64,000 nt of DNA from the NCBI GenBank assembly GCA_947488435.1, contig CANKZG010000002.1, positions 496,001 through 560,000 of the forward strand, given 5' to 3'. This stretch comes from an uncultured Flavobacteriaceae bacterium. GTDB taxonomy: Bacteria; Bacteroidota; Bacteroidia; Flavobacteriales; Flavobacteriaceae. Shown piece after piece: positions 16,851-26,255 of this stretch. Each line of letters starts with the position of its first letter. The first letter of the stretch is position 1. The position numbers and the translations under genes are program-made. The notes beneath the pieces were generated by a model. It was not told the origin of the DNA, did no database searches, and was given only the letters and a program-made list of their open reading frames with translations.

Positions 16851-17300
16851 TTACGAGCTTTCCATGGTGCGCAAATATTGCATAGCACCTGCATTTAACT
16901 GATAATCGTAGTCAGAAATAAAACTGGTAGGATGTTGGTCGGGAAAAACCGCATTAATTTGGGGTAATACCCCAATGATATCTTGGTAGTAGGAACGCAG
17001 TTTTTCATTAGTTGCGTTTAGGCCTTCTTTTTTGCACCAGTCCAGATAATCATTGGTTTCCTGTAGGGATTCCAATGCTCTAAAAACCAATACATATTTT
17101 AACAATTTACTTTTCAAACTAAGATCGTGATATTCGTCACTCAATTGGATATGAAACGTTTTTCCTTTAAGGTGCAGTTGTAAAGGTGTTAGTTGTAGGG
17201 CAACAACTTCCTTCATGGATGGTGAAACCGATATCTTATGGTAGGCTATAAAACTTTGTATAGCGGCAATTTCAGGAAAGTCCCCCATATGCAAAGCCAT
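16851..17300 (-). CDS. Conserved hypothetical protein
   Basis: 149 residues, soluble and without a signal. The first half is predicted beta-rich (VVALQLTPLQLHLKGKTFHI) and the second half helical (KYVLVFRALESLQETNDYLD, YYQDIIGVLPQINAVF). I recognise no family. It starts two bases after the stop of the barrel gene, so both are translated from one message. An in-frame ATG at 17288 is an alternative start. Confidence 0.6.
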   Translation of the reverse strand: MALHMGDFPEIAAIQSFIAYHKISVSPSMKEVVALQLTPLQLHLKGKTFHIQLSDEYHDLSLKSKLLKYVLVFRALESLQETNDYLDWCKKEGLNATNEKLRSYYQDIIGVLPQINAVFPDQHPTSFISDYDYQLNAGAMQYLRTMESS

Positions 17301-17302
17301 AG

Positions 17303-17812
17303 TTACCTGCGATTGGATGGAAAGGTATACAGTATGCCAAGGTTAGCACTGTTCCAAGACCGGTCATCTAAATTAATGGTTGTATATGAAAAATTTACTT
17401 CGGCATTTGCATTAAACAAATAGCCAATAACAGGACGGTAGTACAAGCCCCCATCATTACCATCATTAAGGCCAAATGCTTGTCCGCCATCAATACCAAA
17501 AGAAAAAGAATTGGAGGGCCATATGCGTACGGATGCTGCTACCGGAACGAATTGTATATCTGGCAAATCGGCAACAACCACATCTGATTGAAAGGTTTCA
17601 TGAAATCCATAAATCAGTCCGGCTGTAAGCCCCAGATCAATAAGTTCGTTCAGTGCCCACATATAACCCACATCAGCACCAATGGCGATACTCACTTCAT
17701 CATTAAAATCATCGATAGGTAAACCTGCCTGGAGTCCTAATTTGAACCCCTCTTGCGCTTGCAATCCAAATGCAAAAAGGAACAGTATAAAAATTAGTTG
17801 GGTTGTTTTCAT
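17303..17812 (-). CDS. Outer-membrane beta-barrel protein
   Basis: 169 residues with a signal peptide ending at LQAQ, then alternating hydrophobic strands separated by short turns. FKLGLQAGLPIDDFND is the typical first strand of small porin-like barrels, and NFSYTTINLD and SANLGILYTF end the protein with an aromatic-rich strand. The size fits an eight-stranded barrel. The ligand is unknown. It is co-transcribed with the next gene downstream. Confidence 0.75.
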   Translation of the reverse strand: MKTTQLIFILFLFAFGLQAQEGFKLGLQAGLPIDDFNDEVSIAIGADVGYMWALNELIDLGLTAGLIYGFHETFQSDVVVADLPDIQFVPVAASVRIWPSNSFSFGIDGGQAFGLNDGNDGGLYYRPVIGYLFNANAEVNFSYTTINLDDRSWNSANLGILYTFPSNRR

Positions 17813-18058
17813 GGGTGTTAGTTTTGGATAGTATTAACGTAAATCTCGCATTTGGAGCATATTAGACGCCAACTTTGTTGTAAAACAATTGGAAATAGTG
17901 GTGTATTACGGAATACGTTCAAACGGAACTGCTGGAAAAAAGGGGTATGGACATTCGTATTATCTTTTACGATCGTAAGGATTGTTTGCCAATTCTCATT
18001 TTTAAAACACCCAAAAATTAATCAAAATAATAGTATTTTAGCATAAAAGCATGCAACG

Positions 18059-19255
18059 ATGAAATTTAAAAACCTATTTCCAAAAATTACACTTCTTCTC
18101 GTACTATTTTTTGTGATTTTCTCCTGTAAACCCAAGAAAGCTACCGATGCACAGATTGAAACTGAGGAAAATGAAACGGTAGCTGAAATTAGCCTTCCAC
18201 TGCGTAAATTAAATCTGCCGGATGGCTTTCAGATTGATGTATTTGCCACAGGTATTGATGGCGCTCGATCTATGACCATGGGGGATAACGGGACACTTTT
18301 TGTGGGTACACGTAATGAGAATAGGGTATATGCCATACAGGATTTGGATGGGGATTTTAAAGCAGACAAAACCATAGTTTTGGATACTACGCTAGAGGTT
18401 CCTAATGGGGTAGCCTTTAAAGATGGTGCCTTATATGTGGCTGAAGTAGGGCGCTTACTGCGTTATCCTAATATTGAAGCAAATTTGACCAACCCACCAA
18501 CTCCAGAGGTTGTGTATGACGATTATCCTACCGAGTTTCACCATGGCTGGAAGTATATCGCTTTTGGTCCGGATGGAAAATTGTATGTACCTGTGGGAGC
18601 ACCCTGTAATATTTGTGAAAGTGAAGATGAACGTTATGCTTCCATTACACGCATGGATCCTGATGGGAGTAATCGAGAGATTTATGCCAAAGGCGTTCGT
18701 AATACGGTAGGATTCACTTGGCACCCGGAAACAGGAGAAATGTGGTTTACGGATAATGGAAGGGATATGCTTGGGGATGATATCCCTCCTTGTGAATTCA
18801 ATAGAATTACGGAACCAGGGCAACATTTTGGATATCCGTATTGCCATGGCGGTACCGTTAAAGATCCAGAATTTGGGGATAAATACCCCTGTGCTGACTT
18901 TGTAGCTCCTGCCCAAGCTTTAGGGGCTCATGTAGCTCCTTTAGGGGTTAAATTTTATACTGGGGATATGTTTCCAGAAAGCTATAAAGATTATGCGCTT
19001 ATTGCAGAACATGGTTCGTGGAACCGCTCTTCAAAAGTAGGATACAAAATTTCTATGCTAAAACTGGAAGGCAATGAAGTAGTGAGCTACGATACTTTTA
19101 TTGACGGTTGGTTGGATGAAGAAGCTCAAGAGGCATTTGGACGACCAGTAGATATTATCGTACTAAAAGATGGTTCTCTTTTAATTTCTGATGATTTTGG
19201 AGATGCAATCTATCGCGTGTCTTATGACAATACTGCGGTTGCCAGTATCCCGTAG
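18059..19255 (+). CDS. PQQ-dependent sugar dehydrogenase-like lipoprotein (GSDH family)
   Basis: 398 residues with a lipoprotein signal (FFVIFSC, Cys at about 23). The six-bladed propeller of glucose/sorbosone dehydrogenases follows: LPDGFQIDVFATGIDGARSM, YVAEVGRLLRYPNI, EFHHGWKYIAFGPDGKLYV, YAKGVRNTVGFTWHPETGEM, GQHFGYPYCHGG and IAEHGSWNRS. The conserved His and Arg expected near the cofactor are present. Members oxidise aldoses in the periplasm with PQQ; Bacteroidetes homologues may use other pyranosides. No PQQ synthesis genes are in view. Confidence 0.88.
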   Translation: MKFKNLFPKITLLLVLFFVIFSCKPKKATDAQIETEENETVAEISLPLRKLNLPDGFQIDVFATGIDGARSMTMGDNGTLFVGTRNENRVYAIQDLDGDFKADKTIVLDTTLEVPNGVAFKDGALYVAEVGRLLRYPNIEANLTNPPTPEVVYDDYPTEFHHGWKYIAFGPDGKLYVPVGAPCNICESEDERYASITRMDPDGSNREIYAKGVRNTVGFTWHPETGEMWFTDNGRDMLGDDIPPCEFNRITEPGQHFGYPYCHGGTVKDPEFGDKYPCADFVAPAQALGAHVAPLGVKFYTGDMFPESYKDYALIAEHGSWNRSSKVGYKISMLKLEGNEVVSYDTFIDGWLDEEAQEAFGRPVDIIVLKDGSLLISDDFGDAIYRVSYDNTAVASIP

Positions 19256-19320
19256 GGATAGTACGCTTTTTATGCTCCATACTTTTATATGGTAGTACCT
19301 TAGTGATTTGATCAAGAAAT

Positions 19321-20361
19321 ATGGATTTTACGGCTCAAATTTTGTTTCTTTTTGGAGGAATAGGTGTATTTAATAGCGTACTAATAAGTGTTTATTTTTT
19401 ATTTTCTAAAAAATCAAGACCCATTACTAATGTGCTTTTTGGTTTTTTTCTTTTGTTCTTAAGTGAACGCGTCTTAAAATCTTTAATCTATTTTTTTAGT
19501 GATGTTGCTCCAAATGGCTATGTCACTTTCGGACCTGTTACCTTTTTACTGATAGGACCTTTTTTGTTCTTATATATAAACTCAAGGCTTAAGTTTACAC
19601 CTAAAATACATAAGAATTGGAAGTTACATATTCTTGGGTGGGTTGCTGTAGCGTTTGGGATGCATCTTATATATCCTTTTAAGGGAGATCCTGTATTTTG
19701 GAAGAACTACATTTTGCCGGGAATTAATCTGCAATGGTTGGGTTATCTGATCGCTTCAGGAATACTACTTTTCTATCCCATTAAAAAAACTACTTTAAAA
19801 AGGGAGAGCTTGTCGGTATCAAATTTATGGTTACTGCTGTTACTCATTGCCGTTGCCGTGTTGTGGTTTATCTATTTTTTTATTGATATTTCCTACTTTG
19901 TTTTAGGATCCATAACCTTCTCGATCTTGTTTTATGGGTTCTTTCTGTATTTCATATTTCATAAAAAAGAACAGAAGGAAATTTTTCAGACCAGTAAGCG
20001 ACATATAGATCAGCAAATCGCGGGTTTCACCAAAACTCAGTTGATTAACAAATTGGATGTATTGATGGTGGAACAGAAGCCCTATATTAATCCTCATTTA
20101 AAGTCTTCGGATATTGCCAAATCACTCTCAATTTCTACACATCAGTTCTCCTTATTTTTAAATGCTAGTTTAGGGAAAAGCTTTACAACATATATTAACG
20201 AATATAGAGTAGAGGAGGCTAAACATTTAATTCAGTCCAATAATAAATATACTTTAGAAGCCATTGGGAACGCTTCAGGATTTAATTCAAAATCTACTTT
20301 TTTTACCACTTTTAAACGCCTTGTAGGAAGCACTCCATCAAAGTATAAATCCCAATTGTGA
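19321..20361 (+). CDS. AraC-family regulator with seven-helix membrane N-terminus
   Basis: 346 residues. Residues 1-215 hold about seven membrane helices (starting ILFLFGGIGVFNSVLISVYF), which puts a sensory domain in the inner membrane. The C-terminal ~100 residues are an AraC DNA-binding domain: DIAKSLSISTHQFSLFLNAS, TTYINEYRVEEAKHLI and GNASGFNSKSTFFTTFKRLV. The 7TM-AraC layout is common in Bacteroidetes and implies DNA binding at the membrane. It stands alone; the nearest neighbour is the TIM-barrel gene 171 bases downstream. Confidence 0.9.
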   Translation: MDFTAQILFLFGGIGVFNSVLISVYFLFSKKSRPITNVLFGFFLLFLSERVLKSLIYFFSDVAPNGYVTFGPVTFLLIGPFLFLYINSRLKFTPKIHKNWKLHILGWVAVAFGMHLIYPFKGDPVFWKNYILPGINLQWLGYLIASGILLFYPIKKTTLKRESLSVSNLWLLLLLIAVAVLWFIYFFIDISYFVLGSITFSILFYGFFLYFIFHKKEQKEIFQTSKRHIDQQIAGFTKTQLINKLDVLMVEQKPYINPHLKSSDIAKSLSISTHQFSLFLNASLGKSFTTYINEYRVEEAKHLIQSNNKYTLEAIGNASGFNSKSTFFTTFKRLVGSTPSKYKSQL

Positions 20362-20470
20362 TAAATATTGTAAGGGTTTGATCTTCAATAACAGTATTTA
20401 ATTGTCGTATTATAATACAGATTTATCATATTTGAAGGGATTTGGAATTTCAAAGAAATAGCGTGCATAA

Positions 20471-20496
20471 TTGCTAATTATTATTACCTATTTTTG
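20471..20496 (+). promoter_or_regulatory. Strong Bacteroidetes promoter of the TIM-barrel gene
   Basis: TTG at 20471-20473 and TATTTTTG at 20489-20496 match both consensus boxes with 15 bases between them. Transcription would begin near 20502, leaving a leader of about 30 bases before the ATG at 20533. This is one of the cleanest promoters in the window. Confidence 0.65.
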
Positions 20497-20532
20497 AAAC
20501 TAAGGTTAGTTTTTGTTTAAAATTATAGTGCT

Positions 20533-21429
20533 ATGAATCGAAGAAAATTTATAAAACAATCTGGTGCGGCAATGTCAGTTACGTTGCTTCCAATATCTAG
20601 TTTTTCAATGATGACAGCTAAGACAAAGTATAAAATGGGATTGCAACTCTTTACGATAAGAGATGCTATGGAAAAAGATCCTATTGGAAGTTTGAAAATA
20701 GCAAAATCTCTGGGGTATCAAGATTTTGAAACATATGGTTATGATGGCACTAATGGAACCTACTACGGTTTTAAAGCTGCGGAGTTTAAACAGATTTTAG
20801 ACGATTTAGGATTAAGTACTTCGAGTGGACACTACAGTCTTTTTGAGTATTTAAATGCGCCAATAGATCAGCTCAACCGTTACGTAGATCGTTGTATAGA
20901 AGGGGCGCATGCTACAGACCAAAGTTACATTACTTGGCCATGGCTGGATCCGAATTCAAGAACCTTAGATAAATTTAAGCTACTGTCTGAGCGACTCAAT
21001 AGCATTGGAGAACGGGTAAATAAAGCTGGTCTTGGTTTTGCGTATCACAATCATGATTTTGAATTTATAGATCAAGGTGGACAAAACGGCTACGATATTA
21101 TACTAAAAGAAACAGATCCTTCCTTGGTAAAGTTACAAATGGATATGTATTGGGTAAGTCATTCCTCAAAAGAAAGTCCAGCAGCGCTTATTGCCAAACA
21201 ACCGGAACGTTATGTAATGTGGCATATAAAGGATATGGATAAGGTGACTCGAGACTATACGGAACTAGGGAATGGATCTATTGATTATGATGCGGTTTTA
21301 AAAGCAGCATCTCAAGAAGGTTTGGAATATTACTTTATTGAACAAGGAGGAAACTTTGCCAAAGATTCCATTCAAAGCATTACCGATAGCGCCCTATATT
21401 TTAAAAAGCACCTTCAAAAATATTTATAG
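20533..21429 (+). CDS. Sugar-phosphate isomerase/epimerase-like TIM barrel, Tat-type signal
   Basis: 298 residues. MNRRKFIKQSGAAMSVTLLP is a twin-arginine type signal. The mature part is an AP-endonuclease-2/xylose-isomerase-like barrel: KMGLQLFTIRDAMEKDPIGS, GFAYHNHDFEF, LVKLQMDMYWVSHSS and MWHIKDMD. His, Glu and Asp residues at strand ends are likely metal ligands. Such exported barrels occur in carbohydrate use by Bacteroidetes, but the substrate is unknown. It is a paralogue of the protein at 26256-27119. Confidence 0.85.
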   Translation: MNRRKFIKQSGAAMSVTLLPISSFSMMTAKTKYKMGLQLFTIRDAMEKDPIGSLKIAKSLGYQDFETYGYDGTNGTYYGFKAAEFKQILDDLGLSTSSGHYSLFEYLNAPIDQLNRYVDRCIEGAHATDQSYITWPWLDPNSRTLDKFKLLSERLNSIGERVNKAGLGFAYHNHDFEFIDQGGQNGYDIILKETDPSLVKLQMDMYWVSHSSKESPAALIAKQPERYVMWHIKDMDKVTRDYTELGNGSIDYDAVLKAASQEGLEYYFIEQGGNFAKDSIQSITDSALYFKKHLQKYL

Positions 21430-21485
21430 TACTATACTTTTTGTTACAATAGTATTTTTTTAGGCGTACTAGCTATTTATTAGTG

Positions 21486-21493
21486 TAGCTTTG
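21486..21493 (+). promoter_or_regulatory. Candidate -7 element for the EamA transporter gene
   Basis: TAGCTTTG matches TAnnTTTG and lies 17 bases before the ATG at 21511, implying a very short leader. A -33 element is not clear in the T-rich sequence upstream. Confidence 0.45.
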
Positions 21494-21510
21494 TAGGCTT
21501 TTTAGACCCT

Positions 21511-22425
21511 ATGAACAAACGCACGGTTCTTATCGTTTTATCTTTTTTTTCGATCTATGTTTTTTGGGGATCTACTTATTTATGGAATAAAATTGCGGTA
21601 ACCCAACTTCCGCCTTTTATGCTGGCTTCCATTCGTTTTACTCTTGCCGGAAGTCTCGTTTTTATGATTACCAAAGCAATGGGAAAATCCTTGGCGATTA
21701 CGAAAAAGCAGCTGATAAACTGTGCGATTGCAAGCTTCTTATTTCTTTCTTATGGTAATGGTGTTATCGTATGGGCTTTACAATATGTAGATAGCGGTTT
21801 TGCCGCTTTAGAAGCGTCCTTACAACCCTTAATCGTTTTAATTTTAATGCGATTTATACAGCGTAAGGCTATAAAACTTAAATCTGTAGTGGGAATTCTA
21901 TTTGGTATTTTAGGAATGTACCTTCTTATAAGTCAACAGGATTTAAGAGCGGGAGAAGGCAGTATTTTAGGTATTGTTATGATTTTTAGTTGCATTCTGT
22001 GCTGGAGTCTAGGTAGCATTTTTGTGGCGCAAGCAGATTTACCAAAAAACTTCTTTATTACCACAGGTTACCAGATGTTGATTGCTGGAATTACATTGGC
22101 CATCGCTAGTTTCTTATTTCAGGAACACTGGATTGCTCCGGCTTTATGGGATTCCAAAACGCAAATATCCTTACTATGTTTGGTGCTTTTTGGTAGTATA
22201 GCTGCCTTTACGGCATTCAATTATCTTCTAAAAGAAGTTTCTACTGAAAAAGTAGCAACTTCGGCCTATGTTAATCCTGTAATAGCATTATTGCTTGGAT
22301 GGTATTTTTTAGATGAAAATATCACCTTGCAATCATTGTTGGCAGCAGGAATTATTCTAACAGGTGTCTATTTTATTAATAGTAGAAAGGATAAAAAAAT
22401 TAAGGTACTTCGCAAAAACTCTTAA
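21511..22425 (+). CDS. EamA/DMT family inner-membrane transporter
   Basis: 304 residues with ten hydrophobic helices in two EamA repeats. The first starts IYVFWGSTYLWNKIAVTQLP, the second LCWSLGSIFVAQADLPKN. Motifs typical of RhaT/YedA-like drug and metabolite exporters are present, including FLFLSYGNGVIVWALQYVDSG and TSAYVNPVIALLLGWYFLDE. The family exports small metabolites such as amino acids. The gene stands alone, 81 bases after the TIM-barrel gene. Confidence 0.9.
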   Translation: MNKRTVLIVLSFFSIYVFWGSTYLWNKIAVTQLPPFMLASIRFTLAGSLVFMITKAMGKSLAITKKQLINCAIASFLFLSYGNGVIVWALQYVDSGFAALEASLQPLIVLILMRFIQRKAIKLKSVVGILFGILGMYLLISQQDLRAGEGSILGIVMIFSCILCWSLGSIFVAQADLPKNFFITTGYQMLIAGITLAIASFLFQEHWIAPALWDSKTQISLLCLVLFGSIAAFTAFNYLLKEVSTEKVATSAYVNPVIALLLGWYFLDENITLQSLLAAGIILTGVYFINSRKDKKIKVLRKNS

Positions 22426-22600
22426 AATCAATCTACTACACATCATTAAAATTTTTACACTTTTTGATACTAGTTTTATAGCAGTATAGACAATTAAAAA
22501 GGGTTCATATTTATAAATTCGAACTAAAAGAATACAAGTTTTATATTATTTGTTTTCAAAAAAGCTTCTTTTTGTAGGGAAACGATATAAGATTATTACT

Positions 22601-23929
22601 ATGAGTTTTAGTATACGCTTACTATTTTTTACCCTATTAATGTCGGGGTGTTATACGCAGGTTATCGCTCAGAAAGAAGTAGGAGATTATTTAAAGGTAT
22701 ATCCAAAGGAAGCATACCTAGAAGATTTAGAAGAATTTGCAACAACATTAGTTAAAACCCATCCGCAACCTTATGCATTTATTTCCCAAAAAGAATTTTC
22801 AAAGCTTATAGCGTCTAAAAAAGACTTGGTTAATGAGAATACTACACTTGGTGAATTTATTTGGATGTGTAGTGAAATTATTGCCAGCATTGGTTGTGGC
22901 CATACCAGCTTAAATTTTTTCAATCAAGAGTATCATATGCTTCCTGATGCTTTGCGTTTTCCTATTGAAGTTCGAAATATTGAAAATCGGTTTTATGTGA
23001 CTAACCCACTAATTAATGCGGATCGTATCGAAGCAGGGCAAGAATTGTTCGCTATTAATGGTATTGCTATGTCTACCATAAAAGAAGGAATCTATAAACA
23101 TATCGCATCAGACGGGTATAGTTTAGGGGTAAAAAAGAAATTTCTAAACACGGAGTTCAACTCTTATATCCCTTATTATTTTGGTTTTCCAAAAACTTAT
23201 GAAATCATTGTAAAAAACAAACAACAACCTGTTGCTTTGATGCCCATCAAAAAATACGATTGGAATCCTAGAAATGGATATAAAAATGTCTGCAAAGAAG
23301 GGATATGCTACGAAGTACTGGAGGACAAAAACAGTGCTTTACTTACCATTCATTCTTTTGCTTTTTATGGTGAAAAGTATCCGATATTCAAAAAGTTCAT
23401 AGATAACAGTTTTCAGGATATATTATCTAAGGGAATTAAAAATCTAATCATTGATGTTCGTGGCAATGGGGGAGGACCTTCTGGAGCTACAGCGTACCTG
23501 ATGCAATATTTTGCCAATAAACCCTTCATTTATTTTTCTAAAGAAACGCGCTATAGTGATGATTTAAAACAGGAAATCAAACCTCATGACAATGCATTTC
23601 AAGGAAAAACTTTTGTACTTATCGATAATGGAGGTTTTTCGGCAACTGGTCTTTTTCTTTCTTTGGTAAAGGAGCATAAGTTTGCAACTTTAATAGGAGA
23701 AGAAAATGGTTCTACCTACACTTGCAATGATAATTCAGCTCCTTTTAAACTAACACATACGGATATTTCATATAAGGTAGCTCGAAGTACGTTTACAACA
23801 ACAGCCAGAGGTTTTCCTAAACATATTGGCATATTGCCAGATCATAATATTATTCAGAATATCGACGATTTTTTGAACCATAGCGATACCGTTCTTAACT
23901 ATACCCTGCAATTGATAAATACCCCTTAG
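22601..23929 (+). CDS. S41 family (tail-specific protease-like) secreted peptidase
   Basis: 442 residues from the ATG at 22601; an upstream TTG at 22550 is open but adds no sensible signal. The N-terminus has a signal with a possible lipobox (TLLMSGC). A helical domain is followed by a degenerate PDZ-like region (AGQELFAINGIAM) and the S41 core: NLIIDVRGNGGGPSG, then the catalytic Ser in DNGGFSATGLFLS and a basic pair after it. The protein contains extra Cys residues. S41 enzymes trim exported proteins at their C-termini; the target here is unknown. Confidence 0.85.
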   Translation: MSFSIRLLFFTLLMSGCYTQVIAQKEVGDYLKVYPKEAYLEDLEEFATTLVKTHPQPYAFISQKEFSKLIASKKDLVNENTTLGEFIWMCSEIIASIGCGHTSLNFFNQEYHMLPDALRFPIEVRNIENRFYVTNPLINADRIEAGQELFAINGIAMSTIKEGIYKHIASDGYSLGVKKKFLNTEFNSYIPYYFGFPKTYEIIVKNKQQPVALMPIKKYDWNPRNGYKNVCKEGICYEVLEDKNSALLTIHSFAFYGEKYPIFKKFIDNSFQDILSKGIKNLIIDVRGNGGGPSGATAYLMQYFANKPFIYFSKETRYSDDLKQEIKPHDNAFQGKTFVLIDNGGFSATGLFLSLVKEHKFATLIGEENGSTYTCNDNSAPFKLTHTDISYKVARSTFTTTARGFPKHIGILPDHNIIQNIDDFLNHSDTVLNYTLQLINTP

Positions 23930-24251
23930 TGCGTATAGGTAGATATTGACCTTTATTTTATAATTTTTGATGTTCTCATGTGATTTTTCTTGAAATAAAT
24001 ACACCAATAGAGAAAACATACACGAATTAAAATGGCTTCACTACATTCTAAATTTCAAGATTTTAAAATACGGTTTGCACGTTTTTATAAATCTGAAGTA
24101 CAACAGTTTAATAAAATATTGGGCATTTCTACTAAATCTGATTGTTAGTACATTATTTATTGACGTACTCACCTTTTTGGATTCCACTAGAGAAAGCGCG
24201 CGTAAAGTAGTATCTTGCATTTTTAGATTTAAAAATCAGTTACCTTTTTTA
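23930..24251. other. Gene-poor stretch upstream of an AraC-type gene
   Basis: 322 bases without a convincing gene. A 38-codon open frame (24032-24148) begins MASLHSKFQDFKIRF and has no recognisable relatives. TATCTTG near 24211 resembles a -7 element and could serve the regulator gene at 24252. The frame is open upstream of 24252, but the extra residues look like noise. Confidence 0.4.
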
Positions 24252-25049
24252 ATGCAGTTTTATCCTAATAGCGAATCTCTACAAAAACATATTGATTATT
24301 ACTGGATTGTAGAACAGACGCGTCAAGTGTTTGGAGAACTGACAAATTTCTATGCTTTTCCTGGTGTTACTCCGGATTTAATTATTGTTCTGGATGGATA
24401 CTATACGATTACGGATCGGGGAAAACAAAAATGCTATACGGAAAGTATGCTATTTGCCTTTCTTCCTCATAAAGTTGCTGTAGATTTTAGTACGTTAAAG
24501 TCTTTTATTTTGGTTAAATTTAAATCAAGGGCACTATCTTCTTTAAAGCCTTTTATAACCCTTCCGCCAGCAGAATTAATACAACAGCCTGTATTGGATG
24601 CTGCTACAATTTTTGGCACTAATATGCCTGATTTTATCAAGTATTTAAAATTGCTTAAACCCGAACAAATAGCTGATGCTTTGGATGGATGGTTTGCGAA
24701 GTTTTACCTGCGTGAACGCGAGGGTTTTATTGTTGATATTGCTGAAGAAGTTAGTGATGATTTTGATATCAATACGATACGAAAACATACGTCGTTTTCC
24801 TACTCCACTTTAGAACGCTATTTTAAAAGCGAAACAGGATTAACTCCTAAAAAGTATCAATCGTTGCGGCGCTATAAGAGTGTTGTAGAAGAATTGTGTA
24901 GAACAAAAAATGAGGATTGGTTCTACTATGTAACCAAGTATGGTTATTATGATCAATCCCATTTTATACGTGAAATTACCAAATACACTGGGTTTACTCC
25001 AAAAATGTTAATTCAAGAACCGATTTTTGCGCTATATCGGCCGTATTAA
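24252..25049 (+). CDS. AraC-family transcriptional regulator with N-terminal sensor domain
   Basis: 265 residues from the ATG at 24252, where the conserved start MQFYPNSESLQKHIDYYWIV lies. The N-terminal ~150 residues match the DUF6597-type domain that precedes HTH_18 in Bacteroidetes. The C-terminus is the AraC double helix-turn-helix: TSFSYSTLERYFKSETGLTP, then KYGYYDQSHFIREITKYTGF. It is soluble. The next gene, a serine hydrolase 69 bases downstream, has its own promoter, so regulation of that gene is possible but not shown. Confidence 0.85.
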   Translation: MQFYPNSESLQKHIDYYWIVEQTRQVFGELTNFYAFPGVTPDLIIVLDGYYTITDRGKQKCYTESMLFAFLPHKVAVDFSTLKSFILVKFKSRALSSLKPFITLPPAELIQQPVLDAATIFGTNMPDFIKYLKLLKPEQIADALDGWFAKFYLREREGFIVDIAEEVSDDFDINTIRKHTSFSYSTLERYFKSETGLTPKKYQSLRRYKSVVEELCRTKNEDWFYYVTKYGYYDQSHFIREITKYTGFTPKMLIQEPIFALYRPY

Positions 25050-25072
25050 TTTCTGACGAATTTTTACAATGG

Positions 25073-25098
25073 TTGTTGAATTTCACCCCTCATCTTTG
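25073..25098 (+). promoter_or_regulatory. Candidate promoter of the serine hydrolase gene
   Basis: TTG at 25073-25075 and CATCTTTG at 25091-25098, with 15 bases between them, fit the -33/-7 pair of this phylum except for C in place of the first T. The ATG at 25119 follows 20 bases later. Confidence 0.55.
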
Positions 25099-25118
25099 TA
25101 GCATAAAATAAAATACAA

Positions 25119-26234
25119 ATGCATACTAAATCAAAAACAGCGGTGTCGCTATTATTTTTTATTGGGAGTTTATTATCAACTTCTACGCTTAAAGCGCAAA
25201 GTATAACAGATCAGTTACAGGTAATTCTTGAAGAAACAGTTCAGGGAAAAGAAAAGGTAGAAGGGGTATCACTTACGGTATTATCTCCCCAACTTAAAAT
25301 TTCTTTTTCGGGAGCAGCAGGTTTTGACAGTACCGAAAAAGATTCAGAACTGGATGCGGCACAGCCATTTCGCATTGCTAGTATAACTAAAACCTATGTA
25401 GCTGCAGCAATACTTAGGTTGTATGAAATGAACAAACTACGTTTAGAAGATCCAATTACGAAGTATATTTCGGAAGCACATGTTGAAATATTAAAAGCAG
25501 GAGGATATGCTCCTGATCAGATACTGATTAAACATTGCCTTAATCATACTAGCGGTCTTTTTGATTATGCAGAAGGAAGCAAGGATTATATTAAAATTGC
25601 GCGAAAAAATGCTAAAAAACGTTGGACTCGTACAGAGCAATTGCAATTTGCTATGGATCATGGCGCTCCGATTGCGGCTCCAGGAAAAGAACATCACTAC
25701 AGTGATACCGGTTATATTTTACTGGGAGAAATTATAGAAAAGCTTACGAGAACCGGATTGGCTAAAGGTTTACGCAGTCTATTGAAATATGAGGATTTGG
25801 GTCTTAATGCAACCTGGTTGGAAAGTCTAGAAGAAAAACCACAAAACCTCCCAAACGCAGTACATCGATATTTAGGAAAGATAGATGCTACACATTGGGA
25901 CAATTCAATGGATTTATATGGAGGAGGAGGATTGGCTGCTACAACCGAGGATGTAGGGCGCTTTATTCAGGCTTTATTTAATCATAAAGTTTTTGAAAAT
26001 GAAAGTACCCTTACCACAATGCTCGAGGGAAATGAAAACACGGCTTACCGCATGGGTATAGGCTGGTTTAGAAGCCAGAAATCTGGAACTGAAGCATACA
26101 CGCATAGCGGTTTTTGGGGAACAATGTATGTGCATGTACCTAAGTATAATGCCACTGTAGTGGTGAATTACACTCGTACTGAAAGTGCTACTATGCTAAA
26201 TAAGGTTTTTGCGCTTATCGCAACCATAGAATAG
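25119..26234 (+). CDS. Class C serine hydrolase (beta-lactamase family)
   Basis: 371 residues with a signal peptide ending near LKAQ. The active-site SxxK is intact as SITK (Ser88, Lys91). YSDTGY gives the YxN-type motif with Asp in the Asn place, and HSGFWG is the KTG-equivalent HxG. Members are penicillin-binding-like peptidases or esterases in the periplasm; clinical beta-lactamase activity is not implied. It follows an AraC gene, and the downstream gene is convergent. Confidence 0.9.
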   Translation: MHTKSKTAVSLLFFIGSLLSTSTLKAQSITDQLQVILEETVQGKEKVEGVSLTVLSPQLKISFSGAAGFDSTEKDSELDAAQPFRIASITKTYVAAAILRLYEMNKLRLEDPITKYISEAHVEILKAGGYAPDQILIKHCLNHTSGLFDYAEGSKDYIKIARKNAKKRWTRTEQLQFAMDHGAPIAAPGKEHHYSDTGYILLGEIIEKLTRTGLAKGLRSLLKYEDLGLNATWLESLEEKPQNLPNAVHRYLGKIDATHWDNSMDLYGGGGLAATTEDVGRFIQALFNHKVFENESTLTTMLEGNENTAYRMGIGWFRSQKSGTEAYTHSGFWGTMYVHVPKYNATVVVNYTRTESATMLNKVFALIATIE

Positions 26235-26255
26235 CCTTTATTATCGCTACATGGT

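Noticed and set aside
24075-24251. 59-residue extension of the AraC-type protein
   Set aside because: The conserved start MQFYPNSESL is at 24252, and the extension looks like noise with no family match.
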